Positions 1 through 4,846 of a stretch of DNA of 20,697 nucleotides are shown piece after piece. Source of the DNA: a virus. Each line of letters opens with the position of its first letter. The stretch's first letter is position 1. A model generated the notes under the pieces. It was not told the origin of the DNA and searched no databases. It was given only the letters and a program-made list of their open reading frames with translations. The position numbers and the translations under genes were made by a program. The DNA is taken from IMG/VR virus record IMGVR_UViG_3300034105_000238, positions 1-20,697 of that record; one strand, 5' to 3'.

Positions 1-237
1 AGAAGTTATACAACTTCTGGCTCATATGTAGGAAACCAATATATGTTTCCAGTTCAAATGAGAGCTTCTCCAACAATGACTATTAGCGGAACATTTGTAG
101 TCACAAATTGTGGTCAACCTGTTTCATTAGGGGCAGATGGAAAGACATGGTCATTCCAAACACAGGCTTCTGCTACTGGCGCAATGGTTTTATATTCAAA
201 CAATTCTGGCTTAATGACTTTTTCAGCGGAGTTATAA
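1..237 (+). CDS. Tail fibre protein, C-terminal fragment (5' end outside window)
   Basis: The frame is open from the first base and stops at 235-237, so only the last 78 residues are seen. The piece reads like the distal domain of a phage tail fibre: Gly/Ser/Thr-rich beta-type sequence with the phrase FPVQMRASPT. The complete fibre at 1197-2276 has the matching FPTTMRSSPT in its own C-terminus, and both proteins end in an E-L dipeptide (SAEL here, TSEL there), so the two look like paralogues. The next gene starts directly after the stop codon (ATG at 238) and is itself a paralogue of the gene following the third fibre. This supports a duplicated fibre-plus-small-gene module. The role inferred is receptor binding at the virion surface. 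No catalytic motif is visible. Confidence 0.72.
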   Translation, partial: RSYTTSGSYVGNQYMFPVQMRASPTMTISGTFVVTNCGQPVSLGADGKTWSFQTQASATGAMVLYSNNSGLMTFSAEL

Positions 238-390
238 ATGTACAAATTAACACAGTATCAAAATGTATTGCGACTATCTGACAACGCAATGATTCCATTC
301 GACCCCGCCAACACAGACTACCAAGCCTACCTTGCATGGCTTGCAGAGGGCAACCAACCACTTCCCGCAGATGAAGGAGAACAACAATGA
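238..390 (+). CDS. Small fibre-associated protein (paralogue of 2279-2473)
   Basis: This 50-residue gene starts immediately after the fibre stop codon and ends in an ATGA overlap with the next fibre. It shares [18 protein letters not shown] and the following YLxWLAEGN with the 64-residue protein at 2279-2473. Such short proteins ending in a D-Y-x-x-Y-L-x-W-L-x-x-G segment are common directly behind phage fibre genes. A fibre assembly or chaperone-like role is often suspected, but I cannot show it from sequence. The conserved core and its repeated placement behind two fibres argue strongly that it is a real gene despite its size. No membrane segment or signal peptide is seen. Confidence 0.75.
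   Translation: MYKLTQYQNVLRLSDNAMIPFDPANTDYQAYLAWLAEGNQPLPADEGEQQ
301..332 (+). repeat. 32-bp direct repeat, copy 1 (partner 2363-2394)
   Basis: A 32-base stretch beginning GACCCCGCCAACACAGACTA is identical to 2363-2394. A further 17 identical bases follow at 337-353 and 2399-2415. It encodes the [11 protein letters not shown] core of the two paralogous small proteins. Identity at synonymous sites and a higher GC than the surroundings suggest recent duplication or gene conversion. Confidence 0.9.
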
Positions 391-983
391 CTGTAACGAT
401 TAATGGAACATCTGGAGTTACATTTCCAGCAGGGGGTGTAGGCAATCCTACGGGTGCTGTTGTTGGAACAACTGATACCCAAACACTGACAAATAAAACA
501 ATTCAAGGCGGGGCTATTACCTCGGGAACTGCTGTTGCGTCTACTAGCGGAACAAGCATTGACTTTACTAGCATACCTAGTTGGGTAAAGCGTATCACTG
601 TGATGTTTAAAGGTGTTTCTACTAATGGAAGCAGTAATTGGCTTATTCGTCTTGGAACATCAGGCGGTATAGCATCTACTGGATATTTAGGTTCAGCGGG
701 TTATCTTGGGGCAAGTCCAGGTGGGGGTCGTAGTACAACGGGCTTTATTTTTCAAATTGGCGGTGGCGCTCAAATAATGAATGGGTCAATGATTATAAAT
801 TTACAAGATTCTGCGACAAATACTTGGGTGCAACAAGGAACTTTAGGTGACTCGTCTCAGGATTACATATTTTTTAGTGGCGGAAGCGCAGTTTTATCTG
901 GCGTTCTTGACCGCGTTCGTATCACAACTGTCAACGGCACAGACGCATTCGATGCTGGTTCAATCAACATCTTGTATGAGTAA
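387..983 (+). CDS. Short tail fibre / fibre-domain structural protein
   Basis: This is a 198-residue Gly/Ser/Thr-rich protein. Near its N-terminus (residues about 27-39) is the phrase [13 protein letters not shown], which recurs in many phage fibre and appendage proteins. The rest looks like an all-beta distal domain ending in a clear [19 protein letters not shown] segment. The start is well supported: AAGGAG at 374-379 lies seven bases before the ATG, and that ATG overlaps the upstream stop as ATGA. Because it is complete yet short, it may be a separate fibre subunit, or the distal half of a fibre whose stalk is encoded elsewhere. Its role in receptor binding is inferred from family resemblance and from its place between two other fibre genes. 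Confidence 0.7.
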   Translation: MTVTINGTSGVTFPAGGVGNPTGAVVGTTDTQTLTNKTIQGGAITSGTAVASTSGTSIDFTSIPSWVKRITVMFKGVSTNGSSNWLIRLGTSGGIASTGYLGSAGYLGASPGGGRSTTGFIFQIGGGAQIMNGSMIINLQDSATNTWVQQGTLGDSSQDYIFFSGGSAVLSGVLDRVRITTVNGTDAFDAGSINILYE

Positions 984-993
984 GGATTATAAT

Positions 994-1197
994 ATGACAC
1001 ATAAAATTGTAGTTAATGTTATTACAGGTATAGTTACTCAAGTAGAATATACAGCTGAAGAACAAGCAGTGCATGATTCAGCAGTAGCAGCACAGCAAGC
1101 ACTTGCAGAAGCACAAGCCTTAGCAGAGGCACAAGCACTTGCAGAAGCAGCACAACAAGTAGAATCAAAGCAAGTAGTGCAAGAGGAGAATACATAA
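994..1197 (+). CDS. Small Ala/Gln/Glu-rich helical protein of the fibre cluster
   Basis: The protein has 67 residues. The ATG at 994 is preferred because AAGGA at 982-986 stands at a suitable distance; the frame is open farther upstream, but only by overlapping the previous fibre. The N-terminus (MTHKIVVNVITGIVTQ, then EYTAEEQA) resembles small phage proteins that begin with an invariant short beta hairpin followed by T-A-E-E. The C-terminal half contains three near-perfect copies of ALAEAQ (1099-1152), with codons that differ between copies, and should form a long helix or coiled coil. The next fibre starts one base before the end of the stop codon (TAATG). A fibre assembly, trimerisation or connector role is possible; function is not known. 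Confidence 0.65.
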   Translation: MTHKIVVNVITGIVTQVEYTAEEQAVHDSAVAAQQALAEAQALAEAQALAEAAQQVESKQVVQEENT

Positions 1198-2276
1198 TGG
1201 CACTTACACAAGTAGACATAGGGCTACTAAATTCAAATGCCCAATATACGGGGTTTAAAAATCGTATTATTAATGGTGATATGCGGATTGATCAGCGGAA
1301 TGCGGGGGCGAGTGTTACTCCTAATGGTGTAGTTTATAACATTGATAGATTTTGGACTTTCAACACTCAAACTAGCAAATTTACAATCCAACAAAATGCT
1401 GGGTCTGTAACTCCACCAGTAGGATTTAAAAATTATTTAGGTGCTACTTCATCTTCTGCATATACTGTTATTTCTACTGACCAATTCTTTATTGCTCAAA
1501 CCATAGAAGGCTATAACATTGCTGATTTAGGTTGGGGTACTGCATCAGCCGCAACTGTTACTTTGTCATTTTGGGTGCGTAGTTCTTTAACTGGAACTTT
1601 TGCTGGTTCTATTCAAAATAATACCAATGCTCGTTCTTATGTATTTAGTTACACCATTTCATCTGCAAACACTTGGGAACAAAAATCAATAACTATTTCT
1701 GGAGATACATCTGGAACATGGGAAGCAACTAATAGTGGCGGTTTAATTACAATTTTTTCAATAGGGGCTGGTACAAATTTTAATGCTACTGCTAGTGCTT
1801 GGTCTGCTGGAAACTTTAAATCAGTCACAGGCGCAACCAGCGTAGTCGGAACTTCTGGAGCTACCTTTTATATTACAGGTGTTCAATTAGAAAAAGGCTC
1901 AACAGCAACTAGCTTTGATTACAGACCATATGGGACTGAATTGGCGCTTTGTCAGAGGTACTACGCAAAAATGACTGCTAATACAGGTGTATATACTGCA
2001 TTTGGAAGCGGCTTATTTTCTGCCGCAACTGGTGGAAATATATATATAAAATTTCCAACAACGATGCGTTCATCACCAACATTAAATCAAAGTAATTGCG
2101 CTTTAAGTGATACTATTACTACAAGCGCTATTACCGCAGTTAGCTCAACATTTGCAGGAACAGATAGTGCTTTTCAGCTATTTACAATTTCATCGGGTGG
2201 GACTCAATACAGACCAGCCGTGGTACTTGCAAACAATAATGCGGCAGCTTATATTGAATTAACTTCGGAACTATAA
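1197..2276 (+). CDS. Tail fibre protein with conserved FKNRIINGDMRIDQRN-type head and distal domain
   Basis: This is a complete 359-residue fibre. Residues about 17-40 carry YTGFKNRIINGDMRIDQRN, a well-known opening of phage fibre/tail proteins, followed by a beta-sandwich-like central part similar to carbohydrate-binding jelly rolls. Near residue 230 comes GVQLEKGSTATSFDYRPYG and then ELALCQRYYAK, another hallmark of this family. The last ~90 residues form a separate distal domain related to the C-terminus of the fragment at 1-237. GAGGAG at 1183-1188, eight bases upstream, supports the start. Direct role: probable host-surface binding. Context: it lies upstream of a small fibre-associated gene with a three-base gap. 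Confidence 0.82.
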   Translation: MALTQVDIGLLNSNAQYTGFKNRIINGDMRIDQRNAGASVTPNGVVYNIDRFWTFNTQTSKFTIQQNAGSVTPPVGFKNYLGATSSSAYTVISTDQFFIAQTIEGYNIADLGWGTASAATVTLSFWVRSSLTGTFAGSIQNNTNARSYVFSYTISSANTWEQKSITISGDTSGTWEATNSGGLITIFSIGAGTNFNATASAWSAGNFKSVTGATSVVGTSGATFYITGVQLEKGSTATSFDYRPYGTELALCQRYYAKMTANTGVYTAFGSGLFSAATGGNIYIKFPTTMRSSPTLNQSNCALSDTITTSAITAVSSTFAGTDSAFQLFTISSGGTQYRPAVVLANNNAAAYIELTSEL

Positions 2277-2278
2277 AA

Positions 2279-2473
2279 ATGTATCAGTTACATCCAAATA
2301 ATGCCTTAATGGGCGAATCTCAATCTGTACGCCGTTTAAGCGATGGCGCATCAATCCCATTTGACCCCGCCAACACAGACTACCAAGCCTACCTAAAGTG
2401 GCTTGCAGAGGGCAATACACCATTAGAGGCTTCGACTGAAGTCTCAGTACCCGCAGATGGAACACCATCATGA
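2279..2473 (+). CDS. Small fibre-associated protein (paralogue of 238-390)
   Basis: The protein has 64 residues. Its core ([18 protein letters not shown], then AYLKWLAEGNTP) is nearly identical to that of the 50-residue protein at 238-390. It differs by a longer N-terminus (MYQLHPNNALMGESQSVR) and an extended tail (LEASTEVSVPADGTPS). It follows a fibre gene, as its paralogue does, and ends in an ATGA overlap with the next gene. There is no strong Shine-Dalgarno sequence; a GGA lies about ten bases upstream, so translational coupling to the fibre is likely. The function is unknown; a fibre assembly factor is an inference from placement. Confidence 0.75.
   Translation: MYQLHPNNALMGESQSVRRLSDGASIPFDPANTDYQAYLKWLAEGNTPLEASTEVSVPADGTPS
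2363..2394 (+). repeat. 32-bp direct repeat, copy 2 (partner 301-332)
   Basis: Perfect copy of 301-332, inside the second small fibre-associated gene. The spacing between copies is 2062 bp, so homologous recombination between them would delete or duplicate exactly one set of fibre genes. Confidence 0.9.
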
Positions 2474-2679
2474 CTGAAGATACAATAACATTAACAGAAG
2501 CTAAATTAATGTCTCATGAACAAGTATGTGCAGAACGTTATACAGCTATCTCAACTAGTCTTCAAGCAGCAGGAACAAGGATGACTAAGATAGAATATCT
2601 CTTATATGGAGTTATGCTATGTGTATTACTTGGTCCAGGTACTGCAGCAGAATTTGTTAAACGTTTAATAGGAGCATGA
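2470..2679 (+). CDS. Small membrane protein with one C-terminal membrane segment, holin-accessory (XhlA-like) candidate
   Basis: The protein has 69 residues. An acidic/helical N-terminal half (HEQVCAERYTAISTSLQ) ends in TRMTKIEYLLYGVMLCVLLG, giving a single membrane segment at about residues 43-57. This architecture, a short coiled-coil-like stretch before one C-terminal membrane helix, resembles the haemolysin XhlA-like proteins found beside phage holins. It opens a run of membrane proteins that leads into the Rz/Rz1/endolysin genes, which supports a lysis role. The start overlaps the previous stop (ATGA at 2470-2473), and the end again shows an ATGA at 2676-2679. The exact role (holin, antiholin or accessory) cannot be told from sequence. 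Confidence 0.6.
   Translation: MTEDTITLTEAKLMSHEQVCAERYTAISTSLQAAGTRMTKIEYLLYGVMLCVLLGPGTAAEFVKRLIGA
2670..2674 (+). promoter_or_regulatory. Shine-Dalgarno sequence placed for an ATT rather than an ATG start
   Basis: AGGAG lies one base before the ATG at 2676, which is too close for efficient use. It lies six bases before an ATT at 2681, in the frame of the real downstream protein. No ATG, GTG or TTG occurs in that frame between the stop at 2669-2671 and the TTG at 2717. Confidence 0.4.
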
Positions 2680-2716
2680 AATTGATCCTATCAGCATCTG
2701 CCTTCTTGCAGCTGGC

Positions 2717-3367
2717 TTGGTTAAAAACATCCAAGCTGGTTGCGAGCTTTACAAACAAGCTAAAGAATCTTTTGTTGAGATCAAAAGAACTGCTGATGAG
2801 GTTGTTGCTATTGGTAAAGAAGTGCATGGCTTTTGGAATCAATTATTTGGGTTCTTTAATAGCAAACCTAAAACCCAAGTTTCAAAACCTACTGCTAAAA
2901 CTAAAAAATCAGACTATGTTGCTGTTGACGAAACTCAAGTCAAAGTTGACATCGTTAAAAATCTTACAGAGTTCTTCAAGCTCCAAGAACAGTTAGCAGC
3001 ACACATCAGGGAAGAGGAAGAGAAGTCAAAGAATGTCTATGATCCTGACCAGAACTTAATGGAGTCAGCACTTAACCGAGTAATGGCACAGCAAGAGATG
3101 GACAGTTTAGTTATTCAAATTAGAGAGTGCATGGTATATCAAAGCCCACCAGAAATGGGGGCGCTCTATTCTGAAGTGTTTAGTATGAGAGAAAAGATTG
3201 AAGAGGAGCAAACACAAGCAAGGCTAAAAGAAGAAGCTAAGAAGAGGCAGGAGCTATGGCAACAAAGGCAATTAGAAAAACAAACAAGAATAACAATAGC
3301 ATGGGTACTAGCAGTGATATTCCTAGCTGGATACCTCCACCTGTGGTTCCTGTATCTAACCCTTTAG
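2717..3367 (+). CDS. Coiled-coil protein with C-terminal membrane anchor; lysis-region protein, start uncertain
   Basis: From the TTG at 2717 this is a 216-residue protein. It is rich in Glu, Lys and Gln, with a long helical/coiled-coil middle (for example REEEEKSKNVYDPDQN and the ARLKEEAKKRQELWQQRQLE stretch). A C-terminal membrane helix, ITIAWVLAVIFLAGYLHLWF, follows at about residues 192-212. The same frame is open back to 2672 and encodes a sensible extra N-terminus (EIDPISICLLAAGLVKN) that lacks any standard start codon. The TTG has no Shine-Dalgarno sequence, whereas AGGAG at 2670-2674 is well spaced for an ATT at 2681. The true start is therefore probably upstream, or the gene carries an indel. 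Function is unknown; the tail anchor and neighbours suggest a membrane or lysis-associated role. Confidence 0.6.
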   Translation: MVKNIQAGCELYKQAKESFVEIKRTADEVVAIGKEVHGFWNQLFGFFNSKPKTQVSKPTAKTKKSDYVAVDETQVKVDIVKNLTEFFKLQEQLAAHIREEEEKSKNVYDPDQNLMESALNRVMAQQEMDSLVIQIRECMVYQSPPEMGALYSEVFSMREKIEEEQTQARLKEEAKKRQELWQQRQLEKQTRITIAWVLAVIFLAGYLHLWFLYLTL

Positions 3368-3372
3368 AGGAG
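3367..3372 (+). promoter_or_regulatory. Ribosome binding site deciding the start at 3379
   Basis: GAGGAG at 3367-3372 is followed by a six-base spacer and ATG at 3379. It begins within the stop codon of the upstream gene (3365-3367). This favours 3379 over the earlier in-frame ATGs at 3256 and 3301, which would lie inside the upstream gene. Confidence 0.7.
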
Positions 3373-3378
3373 TCACCA

Positions 3379-3555
3379 ATGTGGTATCTAGGATGGGTTG
3401 CTGCTGCTGTATTAGTTGCTATATTATTGCCTATAAATGCTATATTATTTTCCAGAGCATATGAAACAGAGCTTAGAGCTAAAGCAATATTGCAAAAGAC
3501 AGAACAAATACAAAAACAAATAGAACGTAAACAATCAAAATCAAAGGATGACTAA
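3379..3555 (+). CDS. Small N-terminally anchored membrane protein of the lysis region
   Basis: The protein has 58 residues and starts MWYLGWVAAAVLVAILLPIN, a membrane segment spanning about residues 4-25. A charged, helical cytoplasmic or periplasmic tail follows (AYETELRAKAILQKTEQIQ and a Lys/Gln-rich end). The 3379 start is chosen for its ideal ribosome binding site and because it avoids a 112-base overlap with the upstream gene; a longer form from 3256 would add 41 residues. It ends in a TAATG overlap with the next gene. The arrangement (N-terminal anchor plus short coiled coil) is like an inner-membrane spanin in miniature, but a true Rz lies downstream, so this may be a holin partner or regulator. 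The function is unknown. Confidence 0.62.
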   Translation: MWYLGWVAAAVLVAILLPINAILFSRAYETELRAKAILQKTEQIQKQIERKQSKSKDD

Positions 3556-3878
3556 TGAAACAGTTAGAAAAAGACTCAGTATATAATCAGTTTGATACTA
3601 ACAAAGATGGTGTTGTGAGTGACGATGAGTTATCTCGTTCTGAACGAATGATGATGATTGAAAACATGGATAAGATGGCTGATCAACAGCGTGTTATGGC
3701 ATGGTTTGCTTTAGGTTTACCTGTATTACTTACTCTTCTTTTTGGTTCTAGTTTATTTATGTTAGATAAAGTATCTGCATTAACAGGTTTATTAACTACT
3801 TATTGTGCGGGTATGACTACTATTGTTGTAGCATTTATGGCAGCTCAAGCATATACCAGAGGAAAGATGCACGAATAA
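3555..3878 (+). CDS. Two-membrane-span protein with EF-hand calcium-binding loop, holin candidate
   Basis: The protein has 107 residues. Residues 14-25 (DTNKDGVVSDDE) match the canonical 12-position EF-hand loop: Asp at 1, Asn at 3, Asp at 5, Gly at 6, Val at 8, Ser at 9 and Glu at 12. Two hydrophobic segments follow, at about 49-70 and 75-98, with a short connection, and the protein ends in a charged tail. Two spans, small size and a place just before Rz/Rz1 and the endolysin make it the best holin candidate in the window. A calcium-binding loop on a holin would be notable. AAGGA at 3544-3548 is well spaced. A single EF-hand loop could also be structural without binding calcium tightly. Confidence 0.65.
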   Translation: MKQLEKDSVYNQFDTNKDGVVSDDELSRSERMMMIENMDKMADQQRVMAWFALGLPVLLTLLFGSSLFMLDKVSALTGLLTTYCAGMTTIVVAFMAAQAYTRGKMHE

Positions 3879-4360
3879 TGAAGACAATATTAGCATGTAT
3901 TATAGCTATCTTAGTAGCCCTTGGATTAGGATACTGGAAGGGTAGCTATGATGCAGGAGTAGAGACAGCACTACAGGTATCTGCTGCAAATAATGTTGCC
4001 AGAGAAAAAGAAAAACAAATAGGTGAAGTAGCAGCAACATATGCTACTGTATTAAGAAAGAAAGAGAAAGATGCTGAAAAGAAAATTACTAATCTTCGTA
4101 TTGCCGTTGCTAATGGTGAACGCAAGTTGTTCATTCCTGTCACCACCAAAGCCTCCGACTGTAGTGTATCAACCACCTCAGATGCCTCCACTTCCAGTGG
4201 AAGTAACTCAGGAGAAACACGAGCCGAACTTAACGGACAGGTTGCTCAAGATCTTATCTCAATAGTTGCTGAAGGTGACAGCGTTATTCGTAAATTAAAT
4301 GTTTGTATCAGTCAATATAATGAAATTAAGGATAAATTAAATGACCCAGTTAAGCACTAA
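3878..4360 (+). CDS. Rz: Rz-like inner-membrane spanin
   Basis: The protein has 160 residues, starting at 3878 with a TAATG overlap with the upstream gene. The N-terminus MKTILACIIAILVALGLGYW is an uncleaved signal anchor. It is followed by a helical periplasmic region (VAREKEKQIGEVAATYATVL and RKKEKDAEKKITNLRIA). The C-terminus carries the phrase ETRAELNGQVAQDLISIVAE and then RKLNVCISQYNEI, which is characteristic of Rz lysis proteins (Bacteriophage lysis protein family). Rz spans the periplasm with its lipoprotein partner and fuses inner and outer membranes in the last step of lysis of a Gram-negative cell. The partner Rz1 is nested in another frame at 4071-4265. The 3' end overlaps the endolysin gene by 20 bases. 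Confidence 0.85.
   Translation: MKTILACIIAILVALGLGYWKGSYDAGVETALQVSAANNVAREKEKQIGEVAATYATVLRKKEKDAEKKITNLRIAVANGERKLFIPVTTKASDCSVSTTSDASTSSGSNSGETRAELNGQVAQDLISIVAEGDSVIRKLNVCISQYNEIKDKLNDPVKH
4071..4265 (+). CDS. Rz1: Rz1-like outer-membrane spanin lipoprotein, nested inside Rz
   Basis: The protein has 64 residues, read in the +1 frame relative to Rz and wholly contained within it. It begins MLKRKLLIFVLPLLMVNASC, a lipoprotein signal peptide with the acylated Cys at residue 20. The mature part is short and Pro-rich (PPKPPTVVYQPPQMPPLPVE), the usual composition of Rz1 proteins. The lipobox is imperfect, with Asn at position -3, but the overall design and nested position match the embedded Rz/Rz1 arrangement of phage lambda. 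It should be anchored in the outer membrane and bind the periplasmic tip of Rz. Purine-rich AGAAAG lies just upstream as a weak ribosome binding site. Confidence 0.85.
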   Translation: MLKRKLLIFVLPLLMVNASCSFLSPPKPPTVVYQPPQMPPLPVEVTQEKHEPNLTDRLLKILSQ

Positions 4361-4805
4361 CTTTTCTTTAAAAGAACTAACTAAATCAGAGACAGCTACA
4401 AGACTAGGTTTAAATAATACTCCTGACGATACTGCATTAACTAATTTAAAAACATTATGTGAAAAAGTATTACAACCAGTAAGAGATCATTATGGTAAAG
4501 TAACTGTTAACAGTGCTTATCGTTCACCTGAAGCTAATGCTGCTGTTGGTGGATCTAAAACATCAGATCATTGTAGAGGTATGGCTGCTGATATTGAAGT
4601 ATTAGGTGTAGCTAATAGCGACTTAGCCCAATACATTAAAGACAACTTTAAATTCACACAATTAATTCTTGAGTTCTATACTCAAGGTATTCCTGACTCA
4701 GGATGGGTACATGTATCATATGACCCTAATAACCTCAAATATGAATGTTTAACTGCTACAAAACAAAATGGTAAGACAGTCTACCTTAAGGGTTTACAGC
4801 CGTAG
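4341..4805 (+). CDS. Endolysin, M15-family peptidase
   Basis: The protein has 154 residues with the features of the peptidase M15 (M15_3, D-Ala-D-Ala carboxypeptidase/endopeptidase-like) fold. A substrate-loop-like VNSAYRSPEANAAVGG is followed by SDHCRGMAADIE, giving zinc ligands His77 and Asp84. A likely catalytic Glu111 (LILEF) and a third zinc ligand His124 (GWVHVSY) complete the site. It should cut peptide bonds in peptidoglycan cross-links. No signal peptide is present, so release through a holin is expected, in keeping with the membrane proteins upstream. AAGGA at 4328-4332, eight bases before the ATG, supports the start, which lies 20 bases inside the Rz gene. The length is typical of single-domain phage M15 endolysins. 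Confidence 0.9.
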   Translation: MTQLSTNFSLKELTKSETATRLGLNNTPDDTALTNLKTLCEKVLQPVRDHYGKVTVNSAYRSPEANAAVGGSKTSDHCRGMAADIEVLGVANSDLAQYIKDNFKFTQLILEFYTQGIPDSGWVHVSYDPNNLKYECLTATKQNGKTVYLKGLQP

Positions 4806-4824
4806 ACGACCCCTAATAGGAAGT
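4806..4824 (+). promoter_or_regulatory. T7-promoter-like sequence in the gap before the structural operon (tentative)
   Basis: The 41-base gap between the endolysin and the nozzle-like gene is among the few non-coding gaps. ACGACCCCTAATAGGAAG (4806-4823) matches the T7 promoter core ACGACTCACTATAGGGAG at 13 of 18 positions without gaps, including the GAC at -11 to -9 and the ATAGG around the start point. It contains CCTAATAGG, which recurs in the terminator at 20351-20386. It could be a phage promoter, a processing site or chance. The ribosome binding site of the next gene is AAAGGA at 4835-4840. Confidence 0.3.
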
Positions 4825-4846
4825 ACTCCATAATAAAGGACAATAC

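Noticed and set aside
847-993. Upstream extension of the Ala/Gln-rich small gene
   Set aside because: It would lie inside the fibre gene, and the ATG at 994 has its own AAGGA.
2676-2996. Open frame starting at the ATG of the ATGA overlap, Leu/Lys-rich product
   Set aside because: The product is a low-complexity shadow of the coiled-coil gene in the neighbouring frame, and AGGAG is only one base from this ATG. The other frame has sensible composition and a membrane anchor.
3256-3378. Longer start for the small membrane protein (ATG 3256 or 3301)
   Set aside because: It would overlap the upstream gene by more than 60-110 bases; the ATG at 3379 has an ideal GAGGAG at the end of the upstream gene. 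The longer form is not fully excluded.
3803-3877. Upstream extension of Rz
   Set aside because: Starting at 3878 gives a proper signal anchor and the TAATG overlap used by neighbouring genes.
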